NCBI GenBank assembly: GCA_027490875.1
Contig: JAIXXE010000111.1
Location: forward strand, 1-19,607
From: Alphaproteobacteria bacterium
Lineage (GTDB): Bacteria; Pseudomonadota; Alphaproteobacteria; UBA2136; UBA6156
DNA length: 19,607 nucleotides
Direction: 5' to 3'
Numbering within the stretch: position 1 is the stretch's first letter; each line of letters begins with the position of its first letter. Below, one piece after another: positions 1 to 7,369 of the stretch. Below the pieces are notes generated by a model. That model made no database searches. It was not told where the DNA came from and saw nothing but the letters and a program-made list of their open reading frames with translations. The translations under genes were made by a program, and so were the position numbers.

Positions 1-426
1 AGCCGCCCCCAGCGCATCGGCACTGCGTAGGCAAGTGCCCACGTTCCCCGGGTCGCGCGGCTCTTCCAGCAGCAGCCACACCGCGGTGGGTTGCAGGATG
101 GTTTTTTTCAGGGCCTGCAAGCGTTGCTTGAACACCCCCATAATGCTGGGCGGGTTATCCTTCTGCGAGAGTTTGCCCATCACCTCGGGCGCCAGTTCGT
201 GCACCGCGTTGGCGGTATTCATGGCATCGGCCAGCACGGATTCGCTGCGGTTACCGGCTTGGTAGTCGCCCTTAATCAGCAGGTGATGCAGCTCCCACCC
301 CGCGGCCACGCCAAACCCAACCAGTTGCAGGCCTTCCACCAAAAACAGCCCCGTTTCCTCGCGCCCTTTTTTGGTATGAAGGCTGGCCAGTTCCTTCACC
401 AGCGGGTTGTGCAGCGAGGTAATCAT
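1..426 (-). CDS. TrmH/SpoU-family RNA methyltransferase, partial (3' end outside window)
   Basis: This open frame starts with ATG at 426 and runs off the left edge of the window, so only about 142 N-terminal residues are seen. It begins MITSLHNPLVKELASL and continues GLFLVEGLQLV, the pattern of the SpoU substrate-binding domain (SxxNPxVK...G.FLVEG). The visible end reads EEPRDPGNVGTCLRSADALG, the first conserved block of the SPOUT methyltransferase fold. Members 2'-O-methylate rRNA or tRNA ribose using SAM; the target cannot be told from this fragment. Its ATG overlaps the TGA of the upstream methyltransferase (ATGA), so the two are very probably cotranscribed and translationally coupled, forming an RNA-modification pair. 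The family is clear; the missing SAM-binding knot means catalytic competence is not visible. Confidence 0.9.
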   Translation of the reverse strand, partial: MITSLHNPLVKELASLHTKKGREETGLFLVEGLQLVGFGVAAGWELHHLLIKGDYQAGNRSESVLADAMNTANAVHELAPEVMGKLSQKDNPPSIMGVFKQRLQALKKTILQPTAVWLLLEEPRDPGNVGTCLRSADALGAA

Positions 427-1331
427 GCCCTGCCCCCCTGCCAGCGGCCCCACATGCTCACGCCAAAGCTGCGGCCAGCTTCGTCGGTGGCAATAAACTC
501 GCCACTCTGGGTGGTACCGGCGGGCAGCGTGGCGCGCAGCATGGAAGCCAACGCCACCCCGCTTAACCGCAGCGTGTAGGCGGTAAGCCATACCTGCCCG
601 GTCGGCTTCACCACCTTGCTCAGGGCTTCCAGCAGCGGGGGCATGTCGCGCAGAAACTCCCACACCGCGCCGTCATCGCTGCGGCCAAACTTGGGGGGGT
701 CAAGGATGACCACATCGTACTGGTTGCCGCGGCGGGCTTCCCGCTGCACAAAGCCCAAGGCGTCATCGGGGATCCAGCGAATGGGCTTGCTGGCCAGCCC
801 TGCCAATTCGGCATTTTCGCGGCCCATCCCGAGGGCTTTTTTGCTGGCATCCACATGCACCACGCTCGCACCCTGGCGGGCTGCCACCAAGCTGGCCACG
901 CCGGTGTAGCCGAACAGGTTGAGCATGCTGTGGCCGGGCTGGAGGGTTTCCTTCAGCCATTGCCACTGGGGCGTCTGTTCGGGGAAGACGCCAAGGTGCC
1001 GAAACGGGGTGAGGCGGGCATAGAACGTCAGGCCGTCCCAGTCGGTGGGCCACTTTTCGGGCAAATTGCCCTGTGTTTGCCAGTTGCCACGGTCTTGGCC
1101 GCCTTCGTTGTCGTCGCCTTTGGGGGCAAATACGGCGGCAGCCTTGGCCCAGGTAGCCTGGGGCAGAGCTGGGCCCCACAGGGCTTGGGGCTCGGGGCGA
1201 TCCACCACCACGCCGCCAATCCGCTCCAGTTTCCGGCCATGGCCGCTATCAAGCAGGGTATAGAGGGGGCTGGAATTGGCCGAAGAATCGGCCAAAGACT
1301 TGGCGTGTGGGGCGGTTGGGGCAGCGTTCAT
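423..1331 (-). CDS. Class I SAM-dependent methyltransferase (RlmI/RlmK-like)
   Basis: This is a 302-residue protein. Residues about 136-154 (MLNLFGYTGVASLVAARQGA) form the glycine-rich SAM-binding motif I. VVHVDASKKAL (158-167) is the acidic post-I loop, and DVVILDPPKFGR (206-217) is motif IV with a DPPK catalytic loop. This combination is typical of the RlmI-type 23S rRNA cytosine-5 methyltransferase superfamily, though the N-terminal PUA domain of true RlmI is not obvious, so the substrate is uncertain. It overlaps the following TrmH-like gene by four bases. No Shine-Dalgarno sequence precedes the ATG. Instead a TTGTAA-N17-TACAAC promoter lies 7 nt before it, which suggests a leaderless transcript. 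Confidence 0.88.
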   Translation of the reverse strand: MNAAPTAPHAKSLADSSANSSPLYTLLDSGHGRKLERIGGVVVDRPEPQALWGPALPQATWAKAAAVFAPKGDDNEGGQDRGNWQTQGNLPEKWPTDWDGLTFYARLTPFRHLGVFPEQTPQWQWLKETLQPGHSMLNLFGYTGVASLVAARQGASVVHVDASKKALGMGRENAELAGLASKPIRWIPDDALGFVQREARRGNQYDVVILDPPKFGRSDDGAVWEFLRDMPPLLEALSKVVKPTGQVWLTAYTLRLSGVALASMLRATLPAGTTQSGEFIATDEAGRSFGVSMWGRWQGGRA

Positions 1332-1338
1332 AGGGCTG

Positions 1339-1367
1339 GTTGTAGGCGGTTTGGTACTTTTTTACAA
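1339..1367 (-). promoter_or_regulatory. Promoter of the methyltransferase operon (leaderless type)
   Basis: On the minus strand, TTGTAA (1362-1367) and TACAAC (1339-1344) are separated by 17 nt. Only 7 nt separate the -10 box from the ATG at 1331, so the predicted start of transcription is at or next to the start codon. Confidence 0.5.
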
Positions 1368-1376
1368 GGTGGGGGG

Positions 1377-1405
1377 TTGACTTAAGTATACAGTTGTTGT
1401 ATGCA
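1377..1405 (+). promoter_or_regulatory. Promoter of the 156-residue unknown gene
   Basis: TTGACT (1377-1382) lies 17 nt before TATGCA (1400-1405); an alternative -10 is TGCAAT at 1402-1407. The spacer holds GTATAC and the -10 region GTATGC, similar six-base blocks that could be repressor half-sites. It lies back to back with the methyltransferase promoter. Confidence 0.45.
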
Positions 1406-1449
1406 ATGTTTAAGTTTGCCCATGTCGGGCGGCTACCTTTGGGGGACAC

Positions 1450-1920
1450 ATGACGTTTCTGAATCAATATCGGCCCGCGTTTCACGCGGCCCGCGTGCAG
1501 GCCGTAATCGCAGCCCTTCAGGCTGCGAAGACGGCCTATGCCCCGGTTGGGCTTGGTACAGCCTTCGCCGTTGCGGCACAAAGCCTTGGCGAAAGCTACG
1601 GCACAGTGGCCCGCAGCTGGTACCTCACCGCCAATCTTCAGGAAAAGGCTTGGGCCCAAGCCTTGGCTGCGTCGCGCGCTGTGGCGTTCCTGACGCGCAT
1701 ACCGCACAGCAAGGATGAGCTGGCCCGCGATGTGCGGGTCAAGCGGGCCGAGCTGTCCATTGGGCTTGCTGTAACCGCAGTCGCGGCTGCAACCAAATAC
1801 TCGCCCGGTTGGGTGGGTGCTTGCGAGCGCGAAGGCCGTTATGCTCAGATGCCACAGGCGAAAGGGCGGAAGCACCAGCTCTATCTGGTGAGACCACCAG
1901 AAGAGGCTCGGGCAGCCTAA
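1450..1920 (+). CDS. Hypothetical protein, possible helix-turn-helix
   Basis: The family of this 156-residue protein is not recognised. The start ATG at 1450 is preceded by GGGGGA at a suitable distance. The protein is alanine-rich and mostly helical in appearance. Residues around 38-60 (AVAAQSLGESYGTVARSWYL) resemble a helix-turn-helix (A..LG.S..TV..W), and a second region near 115-125 (KYSPGWVGACEREGRY) could be another small DNA-binding or recognition segment. The C-terminus is basic and polar. It has its own promoter and a strong terminator shared with the convergent 85-residue gene, so it is an independent unit. A small DNA-binding protein of mobile origin is possible but is only inference. 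Confidence 0.6.
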   Translation: MTFLNQYRPAFHAARVQAVIAALQAAKTAYAPVGLGTAFAVAAQSLGESYGTVARSWYLTANLQEKAWAQALAASRAVAFLTRIPHSKDELARDVRVKRAELSIGLAVTAVAAATKYSPGWVGACEREGRYAQMPQAKGRKHQLYLVRPPEEARAA

Positions 1921-1940
1921 CCACCAGCGGCGAAGACGAA

Positions 1941-1976
1941 AAAACGGCGGGAAGAGCTTGCTCTCCCCGCCGTTTT
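1941..1976. terminator. Bidirectional intrinsic terminator
   Basis: Two 17-nt arms (1941-1957 and 1960-1976) pair with one mismatch. The stem is GC-rich and flanked by AAAA on the left and TTTT on the right, so it reads as stem plus T-tract on both strands. It ends the 1450-1920 plus-strand gene and the 2000-2257 minus-strand gene. Confidence 0.9.
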
Positions 1977-1999
1977 ACGTTGTCTATTCCGCTTCGGCG

Positions 2000-2257
2000 C
2001 TATTTGGGCTTGCCGAAAATGTCATCAAATGCGCCGAGTCCGAAGGTGCCCGATTTGGTGACTCGCTCAGCGGCCAGATTGGCCCCGAAGGTTCCGAGAC
2101 CGCTTTGCTGCAGGTCTTCGGTGTTGCCTGCACGGGCTGCATCCAGCCCAATTTGCGCAGTATGGTTACCTGCGCGGCGAGCAATTTCGGAAAAGATGCT
2201 CACATCTCCCCCGAACGTACCGGGCTTTGGGCCGCCCAGCCAGTCATTGGTGCCCAT
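2000..2257 (-). CDS. Small hypothetical protein with three GTFG motifs
   Basis: The family of this 85-residue protein is not recognised. The start at 2257 is supported by AAGAGGAG placed 6-7 nt upstream. The unit is complete: a near-consensus promoter (TTGAAA-N16-TATAAT) overlapping the end of uvrC, an approximately 40-nt leader, the gene, and the shared bidirectional terminator. The sequence contains GTFG three times (PGTFGGD, LGTFGAN, SGTFGLG), spaced through a glycine- and alanine-rich chain that ends DDIFGKPK. No signal peptide or membrane segment is evident. Short repeated glycine motifs could suggest a structural or secreted-type peptide, but no function can be assigned. Confidence 0.7.
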   Translation of the reverse strand: MGTNDWLGGPKPGTFGGDVSIFSEIARRAGNHTAQIGLDAARAGNTEDLQQSGLGTFGANLAAERVTKSGTFGLGAFDDIFGKPK

Positions 2258-2305
2258 GGGGGCTCCTCTTGAAACGGTGCGGGCTATCCCCGCACAACTT
2301 TCGCT

Positions 2306-2333
2306 ATTATAGGGTTAAGTTACTCTTTTTCAA
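2306..2333 (-). promoter_or_regulatory. Near-consensus sigma70 promoter for the 85-residue gene
   Basis: On the minus strand, TTGAAA (2328-2333) and TATAAT (2306-2311) are separated by 16 nt. It is the best match to consensus in the window and overlaps the last codon of uvrC, so the small gene can be expressed strongly and independently. Confidence 0.75.
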
Positions 2334-4213
2334 CCCTGAAAGTAATCAAACACCAGCTGCGCCAGCGCCTTGCCGAGGCCGGGGACGTCTTCCAGCTGGC
2401 TTAGGCTGGCGCCACGCACGGCGGCAACGCTGCCAAAGTGTTGTAACAACGCCTTCTTTTTGGTGGGGCCCACGCCGGCAATGTCATCCAGCCGACTGGC
2501 CGAAAGGGCGGTGGCGCGGCTGTTACGGTGAAAGGTAATGGCAAAGCGGTGCGCTTCATCACGGATTTTTTGCAGCACGAAAATGAGCGGCGAATTGTGC
2601 GGAATAGCCAGTTGCTTGGTGCCCTGCGGGGTGGCGTGCCAGAAGGTTTCCAGCCCCTTGTCGCGTTCCTCACCCTTGGCCACACCCACAAGGTGTGGTG
2701 CATTGGGCGGGGCGTTGGGGGTCTGCCACAGGTCGGCGGCCTTGGCGCATTCGGCCAACACATTCAGCTGCCCTTTGCCGCCATCCACCAGCAGCACCTG
2801 GGGCCATTGGTCGGGGGGTTCTTGCCGCATCCGGGCCATGCGGCGGGTGTAAACCTCGCGCAGCATGGCGTAGTCGTCGGGGGTATCTTTGGTTTGAATT
2901 TTATACTTGCGGTAGCGGGCTTTTTCCATACCTTCAGCGCCTGCACAGACTTGGCTGGCCACCGCATGCTTGCCTGAAATGTTGGAAATATCGGTGCATT
3001 CCAGCCGCGTGATGGTGGCGCTGCCAAGCAGCTTGGCCAATTCGGCCAGTTGGGCCTGCCAGTTGCCCCGCTCGGCCAGTTTGCGGGTGAGGGCGGCCTC
3101 GGCATTGGCCAAGGCACGGGCCACAATCTCGGCCTTTTCGCCGCGTTGAGGGGTTTCAATTTTCACGCTGCGGCCTGCCACGGTGCTCAGCGCCTCGGCC
3201 AGCATGGCGCTTTCTGCGGGGGCCACATTGGTTACGATGCGCATGGGGGCGGGGCGTGCGGCATAATGCAGCGCCAAAAACACGCGCATCAGTTCGGCTT
3301 CGTTGTCGCTTTCGGCGGCATAGACGGGCCAAAAGACATGATTTCCCACATGCTGGCCGTTCCGGTAGTAAAAGGCCTGAATGCAGGCCTTGCCGCCTTG
3401 CGCAATCAGGGCAAACACGTCGCCTTCGGGCAGGATATGCGTGACCGCACCGCTGGCCTCGGTTAGCGCACTGATAGCCTTGATACGGTCGCGCACGGTG
3501 GCGGCTGTTTCGTACTGCATGGCGGCGGCAGCGGTGTTCATTTGGTCTTGCAACAGGGCCAGCACGGCGGTGCGTTCGCCGCGCAGGAACTGCTTGGCGG
3601 CGCCGACATCGGTTGCATAGTCGGTGGGGGTAATTTTACCAACACACGGCCCGCTGCAACGCTTCAAGTCGTACTTTAAGCACGGGCGGGTACGGTGGGC
3701 GAAGGTGGTGTCGGAGCAGGTACGCAGCTTAAACACGCGCTCCATAAAATCCAGCGTTTGATAGACCGAGCCCGCGCTGGGGTAGGGGCCAAAGTAAGTA
3801 TCGCCTTTGGCCTTGGCGCGCTGTGCGCCACGGTGGCTGCGAATGAGGGGGGTGTCGTCGCCCGTTATCACCACACTGACATACGATGAATCGTCGCGCA
3901 GCGTAATGTTATACTTGGGTTTTAGGCTCTTAATCAGGTTGGCTTCCAGCAGCAGGGCCTCGGCCTCGGTATGCGTTTGCACGGTGATGAGCTGCCGGGT
4001 TTCGAACACCATTTTACGAATCCGCACCGGCAGCCGCGTGGGCTGGGTGTATTGGGTGACGCGGGCCTTAAGGTTACGCGCCTTGCCTACGTACAGCACC
4101 GCGCCGGTGGTACTTAACATCCGGTACACCCCCGGGCCGGTGGGCAGGCGTGCCAGTTCGGCCTTCAGGTAATGCAGGCCGTCATCGGTGTGGGCAGATT
4201 GACGTTTGGCCAT
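2330..4213 (-). CDS. uvrC: Excinuclease ABC subunit C
   Basis: UvrC makes the 3' and 5' incisions around lesions located by UvrAB in nucleotide excision repair. Numbered from the alternative GTG start at 4228, the GIY-YIG nuclease domain opens at GPGVYRM (31-37) and LYVGKA (45-50). The cysteines C171, C183, C191 and C195 (spacing x11-x7-x3) match the UvrC iron-sulfur ligands. The UVR segment that binds UvrB is near 225-255. The RNase H-like C-terminal nuclease shows DISNISG (413-419), LLVDGGKGQL (479-488) and RDEAHRFAITFHR. Paired helix-hairpin-helix motifs (IAGVGPTKKKAL, VPGLGKALAQ) finish the protein. Length (about 630) is normal for the family. Neither the ATG at 4213 nor the in-frame GTG at 4228 has a clear ribosome binding site; I chose ATG. 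Confidence 0.98.
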   Translation of the reverse strand: MAKRQSAHTDDGLHYLKAELARLPTGPGVYRMLSTTGAVLYVGKARNLKARVTQYTQPTRLPVRIRKMVFETRQLITVQTHTEAEALLLEANLIKSLKPKYNITLRDDSSYVSVVITGDDTPLIRSHRGAQRAKAKGDTYFGPYPSAGSVYQTLDFMERVFKLRTCSDTTFAHRTRPCLKYDLKRCSGPCVGKITPTDYATDVGAAKQFLRGERTAVLALLQDQMNTAAAAMQYETAATVRDRIKAISALTEASGAVTHILPEGDVFALIAQGGKACIQAFYYRNGQHVGNHVFWPVYAAESDNEAELMRVFLALHYAARPAPMRIVTNVAPAESAMLAEALSTVAGRSVKIETPQRGEKAEIVARALANAEAALTRKLAERGNWQAQLAELAKLLGSATITRLECTDISNISGKHAVASQVCAGAEGMEKARYRKYKIQTKDTPDDYAMLREVYTRRMARMRQEPPDQWPQVLLVDGGKGQLNVLAECAKAADLWQTPNAPPNAPHLVGVAKGEERDKGLETFWHATPQGTKQLAIPHNSPLIFVLQKIRDEAHRFAITFHRNSRATALSASRLDDIAGVGPTKKKALLQHFGSVAAVRGASLSQLEDVPGLGKALAQLVFDYFQG

Positions 4214-4309
4214 AGCTGTTTTTGGCACAGGAGGGCTTGCCCAGCAAGGGCAGGATGACTTAGAAGGGTGGGGCTATCCATGCAAACCCTAAACCCCTAG
4301 GAGGTCTCG

Positions 4310-4483
4310 ATGGAGACACCGCATAATTCCCTTTTCCCCGAACATCCCCCACGGGATGACAGCTTTTATCAAGCTGGCAAGCTGGCCAAGGCTGCGGCTG
4401 CTAAGGGTGCAAAGGGCCCCAAGCCAGTCAGCAGTCAGCTGCAACTTGATATGTCTCCTTACGACCTGCGTCGCGAGTGCTGA
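4310..4483 (+). CDS. Small hypothetical protein, 57 residues
   Basis: The open frame starts with ATG at 4310 and stops with TGA at 4481-4483. It is preceded by a textbook ribosome binding site (TAGGAGGT, 6 nt spacing) and followed 18 nt later by an intrinsic terminator, which together argue strongly that it is real. The protein begins METPHNSLFPEHPP, has a basic central segment (KLAKAAAAKGAKGPKP), and ends QLDMSPYDLRREC. There is no signal peptide or membrane segment. The lysine- and alanine-rich centre could contact nucleic acid. It is divergent from uvrC, and the name of the family is not known to me. Confidence 0.65.
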   Translation: METPHNSLFPEHPPRDDSFYQAGKLAKAAAAKGAKGPKPVSSQLQLDMSPYDLRREC

Positions 4484-4501
4484 CGAGCAGTGCAATGCGA
4501 C

Positions 4502-4537
4502 GGGGGAGGGTGCACAACGCTCTCCCCCTCTTGTTTT
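4502..4537 (+). terminator. Intrinsic terminator after the 57-residue gene
   Basis: GGGGGAG (4502-4508) pairs with CTCCCCC (4522-4528) and is followed by TCTTGTTTT (4529-4537). It separates the small gene from the oxidase cluster. Confidence 0.8.
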
Positions 4538-4566
4538 GCAGCCTGCCCTGTGCCAAAACCATTCCG

Positions 4567-4749
4567 ATGAATAAGAATATTGCTTTGGCGCTGGCCCTTG
4601 GGGTGACGGCGCTGCTGGTAGGCGGGAGTGTCTTCTGGTGGCGTTTTAGCCACAAACTGCCCCCGATGCCGCAAGGCAGTGTTTACGGGCAGGCGTACTT
4701 GCCGGTATCGTTAACCCAATCCAATGCCACAACAGCCCCAAGCGAGTAA
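4567..4749 (+). CDS. Small single-span membrane protein of the oxidase cluster
   Basis: This 60-residue protein starts at the ATG at 4567 (MNKNIALAL). An in-frame start further upstream would run through the terminator and is unlikely. Residues about 5-25 form one membrane helix ending in FWWRF, followed by a short polar tail with a proline-rich start (KLPPMPQG). The stop is 5 nt before the oxidase subunit IV gene, so the two are cotranscribed. Position and topology suggest a small accessory or assembly peptide of the aa3 oxidase, but I do not recognise its family. Confidence 0.65.
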   Translation: MNKNIALALALGVTALLVGGSVFWWRFSHKLPPMPQGSVYGQAYLPVSLTQSNATTAPSE

Positions 4750-4754
4750 CCATC

Positions 4755-5069
4755 ATGGCCGATAACCTGCACTACGATATGAAAGCGGTGGAGCAGGATT
4801 ACAGCGCCACCTACGGGATGTTCATGAAGGCGGCGGTGGTGGGCGTGGTGGGTGCCATTGTTTATTTTTTTGTGCTGGCGGTTTATTTGGGCGGGTGGGG
4901 CCACACCCACAGCGACGACTTTGTGCGCGATTTTGCCACCGATGGCCGCATTGAACTGGAGTACGTTGGCACCAAGCTGCCGATGTTTGAAAACCCAGCG
5001 CTGGCTGAAAAAACCGCCAACGCTCGCCCGGTGAACTCTTCGGAACCAGCCGCCGCCCCTGGGCATTAG
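4755..5069 (+). CDS. aa3-type cytochrome c oxidase subunit IV
   Basis: This 104-residue protein has the layout of the bacterial aa3 oxidase subunit IV family: a short polar N-terminus (DMKAVEQDYSATYGMFMK) leading directly into one membrane helix at about residues 25-47 (AAVVGVVGAIVYFFVLAVYL). Family members are usually about 45-70 residues; here a 55-residue polar tail follows (HSDDFVRDF ... AAAPGH), so it is long. The role of this subunit is structural and is not needed for the redox centres. It lies 5 nt after the small membrane protein and 48 nt before coxC. No strong ribosome binding site is present, which is compatible with translational coupling. Confidence 0.7.
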   Translation: MADNLHYDMKAVEQDYSATYGMFMKAAVVGVVGAIVYFFVLAVYLGGWGHTHSDDFVRDFATDGRIELEYVGTKLPMFENPALAEKTANARPVNSSEPAAAPGH

Positions 5070-5117
5070 CGCTTAAGCACCCTAACCCTCCTAACACAAT
5101 TGAGTACTGGCAAACCC

Positions 5118-5915
5118 ATGGCCCACCACCAAGACCATAACTTCTACATCCCTGCTGCCAGCATCTGGCCGCCGCTGTCCTGCCTTGGGGCGGGGCTATT
5201 GGCGTTTGGGTTCATTGCCAAGCTGCATATGTCTCCTGCCATTATTGGCACTGGCCTGCTGCTGCTGGGGCTGTTGGTAACCCTAACCGCTGCGTTGCAA
5301 TGGTTTTGGGAAATGACCCGCAGCGCCAAGGCCCGCGGCTTTGGTAAGGGCATGGTGCCGCTGGTGCAGGATTTAGGCCAGCGCTACGGGATGGTGTTTT
5401 TCATTGCCAGCGAGGTGATGTTTTTTTCCGCGTTCTTTGCCGCCTATTTCTTCCTGCGGGCCCACAACCCCGAGTGGCCCCCCGCCAATATCCAGGCCAT
5501 CCCCGTTCACCTGCCGGTGTTGATGACCATGATTTTGCTGGGCAGCGGCGTGACCATTACGCTGGCCCACCACGCGTTGCTGCACAACCGGCGCGAAGAG
5601 ACCCTGCTGATGACCTTTTTAACCTGGCAGTTGGGCGTTATTTTTCTGGCGATTATGGCCTACGAATATACGCATCTTTATCACGAAGGCGTAACCCTGA
5701 GCAGCGGGGTGTTCGGTTCCATCTTTTACATGGTGACGGGCTTTCATGGCTTCCATGTGCTGATTGGAAGCCTGATGCTGATGTGGGTGCATTGGCGCCT
5801 ACAACGGGGCGATTTTACCCGCCACAACCATTTTTACTTTGAAGCCGCCGCCTGGTACTGGCACTTTGTGGATGTGGTCTGGATTGGGCTCTTTCTCTTT
5901 ATTTACGTTCTTTGA
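5118..5915 (+). CDS. coxC: Cytochrome c oxidase subunit III
   Basis: This is a 265-residue membrane protein with about seven helices, the normal size for bacterial subunit III. Typical stretches are SEVMFFSAFFAAYFFLRAH (near residue 100), GFHGFHVLIG (near 220), and the C-terminal AAAWYWHFVDVVWIGLFLFI with the conserved HFVD...W. Subunit III stabilises the haem-copper oxidase and helps keep its proton uptake active; it holds no redox metal. I chose the ATG at 5118 (MAHHQDHNFY); an in-frame TTG at 5100 is an alternative. Subunits I and II are not in this window, so the oxidase genes are split or lie elsewhere. The gene is followed directly by the ugd unit. Confidence 0.97.
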   Translation: MAHHQDHNFYIPAASIWPPLSCLGAGLLAFGFIAKLHMSPAIIGTGLLLLGLLVTLTAALQWFWEMTRSAKARGFGKGMVPLVQDLGQRYGMVFFIASEVMFFSAFFAAYFFLRAHNPEWPPANIQAIPVHLPVLMTMILLGSGVTITLAHHALLHNRREETLLMTFLTWQLGVIFLAIMAYEYTHLYHEGVTLSSGVFGSIFYMVTGFHGFHVLIGSLMLMWVHWRLQRGDFTRHNHFYFEAAAWYWHFVDVVWIGLFLFIYVL

Positions 5916-5924
5916 GCCAACCCG

Positions 5925-5954
5925 CTGACAAAACCCTGCCAGCTGTGCTAGAGG
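5925..5954 (+). promoter_or_regulatory. Possible promoter upstream of ugd
   Basis: CTGACA (5925-5930) is 18 nt before TAGAGG (5949-5954). The predicted start of transcription is at an ATG at 5962 that opens a 10-codon frame (MNDMKGPQPW) whose stop TAA (5992-5994) lies just past the ugd ATG (5988). ugd itself has GAAGGGG 8 nt upstream of its start. Confidence 0.35.
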
Positions 5955-5987
5955 GCGGACGATGAATGACATGAAGGGGCCGCAGCC

Positions 5988-7310
5988 ATGGTAACACCAC
6001 GCAAACTTACACTGATTGGAACCGGCTATGTTGGCCTGGTTTCGGGCACCTGTTTTGCTGAAAAGGGCTTTATGGTGACCTGTGTTGACCTTAATACGCC
6101 TAAGTTCAAGGCGCTGAAAGACCAAGGTATTATCCCTATTCACGAGCCCGGGCTGGAAGAGCTGGTTAAAAAGAATGTGGCCGCCGGCCGCCTGACGTTC
6201 ACCACCCAGTACGACGAGGCCATTCCCGATGCCGATGTGGTGTTTATAGCCGTAGGCACGCCCCAAGATGAAGACGGCAGCGCCGACCTTTCCCACGTCG
6301 AAGCCGCTGCGCGGCAGATTGCCCCCCACCTTAAAGGCTATACCCTGATTGTAAACAAGAGCACTGTGCCTGTGGGCACCGGCGCGCATGTAGAGGCGTT
6401 GATTCGGGCTGCTAACCCAGCCGCCCAGCTAGACGTAGCCAGCAACCCCGAGTTTCTGCGTGAAGGCGAAGCGATTGAAGATTTCATGCAACCCGACCGC
6501 ATTGTGGCGGGTGTTGAAACCGACGCCGCCCGCCAGATGATGGCGGGGCTTTACAAGCCGTTTACCGATGCAGGCTACCCGCTGTTCATCACCAATCGGG
6601 CCAGCAGCGAGCTGATTAAGTATGCCGCCAACGCCTTTTTGGCGACCAAAATTACCTTCATTAACGAACTGATTGCGCTGTGCGAGGCCACGGGGGCCGA
6701 TGTGCTGGCCGTGAGCAAGGGGATGGGGATGGACGCCCGCATCGCCCCGCGCTTTTTAAACCCCGGCCCCGGCTATGGCGGCAGTTGCTTCCCCAAAGAT
6801 ACCAACGCGTTGGCAAAGACGGCGCGCGACCATGGCCTGACCTTGCGGCTGGTCGAAGAAACCATTGCCACCAACCATGCCATTAAGCTGGCCATGGCCG
6901 CCAAGATTGAACAGGCCATGGGCGGCAGCGTGAAGGGGAAAATCATTGGCGTGCTGGGCCTGGCCTTTAAGGCCAATACCGATGACATGCGCGATGCCAG
7001 CGCGCTGACAATTCTGCCCGAATTGATGACCAAGGGCGCCACCATTCAAGCCTTCGACCCTGCTGCGATGGGGCAGGCCAAGCAGTTAATGCCCGGCCTT
7101 ACCTATGCCGACAGTGTGACTGCGGCGCTGAAGGGTGCCGATGCGGTGGTGATTATGACCGAATGGAACGAGTTCCGCGCACTCAACTGGCAGCAGCTGC
7201 GCCCCTTGATGAAGGGCAATATGCTGATTGATCTGCGCAACTTGGTCGACCCAGCCTCAGCCCGCGAGTTTGACTACACCGGCCTTGGGCGGATCGTGCA
7301 GGGGGACTAG
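5988..7310 (+). CDS. ugd: UDP-glucose 6-dehydrogenase
   Basis: This 440-residue protein oxidises UDP-glucose to UDP-glucuronate with two NAD+, feeding capsule, exopolysaccharide or lipid A-sugar synthesis. The N-terminal Rossmann fold starts LTLIGTGYVGLVSG (7-20). Active-site segments are FLREGEAIEDF (156-166), ELIKYAANAFLA (208-219) with the conserved Lys211, and GYGGSCFPKDT (262-272) with catalytic Cys267 and Asp271. The C-terminal substrate domain contains GLAFKANTDDMRDA. Length and motif order are normal. The start ATG at 5988 has GAAGGGG 8 nt upstream. No polysaccharide genes accompany it here. Confidence 0.97.
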   Translation: MVTPRKLTLIGTGYVGLVSGTCFAEKGFMVTCVDLNTPKFKALKDQGIIPIHEPGLEELVKKNVAAGRLTFTTQYDEAIPDADVVFIAVGTPQDEDGSADLSHVEAAARQIAPHLKGYTLIVNKSTVPVGTGAHVEALIRAANPAAQLDVASNPEFLREGEAIEDFMQPDRIVAGVETDAARQMMAGLYKPFTDAGYPLFITNRASSELIKYAANAFLATKITFINELIALCEATGADVLAVSKGMGMDARIAPRFLNPGPGYGGSCFPKDTNALAKTARDHGLTLRLVEETIATNHAIKLAMAAKIEQAMGGSVKGKIIGVLGLAFKANTDDMRDASALTILPELMTKGATIQAFDPAAMGQAKQLMPGLTYADSVTAALKGADAVVIMTEWNEFRALNWQQLRPLMKGNMLIDLRNLVDPASAREFDYTGLGRIVQGD

Positions 7311-7333
7311 TGTTGCTTCGGCGGAAACGCCCC

Positions 7334-7361
7334 TTGCCAACCTTGGTCCGCCCTCTATACT
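7334..7361 (+). promoter_or_regulatory. Promoter of the degenerate GGDEF gene (leaderless type)
   Basis: TTGCCA (7334-7339) and TATACT (7356-7361) are spaced by 16 nt. The ATG follows the -10 box after only 8 nt (7362-7369, mostly C), leaving no room for a ribosome binding site. Confidence 0.65.
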
Positions 7362-7369
7362 AGCCCCCC

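Noticed and set aside
2528..3466. Long open frames on the plus strand opposite uvrC
   Set aside because: They are antisense shadows caused by high GC at third codon positions; no start signals or recognisable domains.
7320..7331. GGCG-GAAA-CGCC hairpin after ugd
   Set aside because: A 4-bp stem without a T-tract is too weak for a terminator, although the GNRA loop is noticeable.
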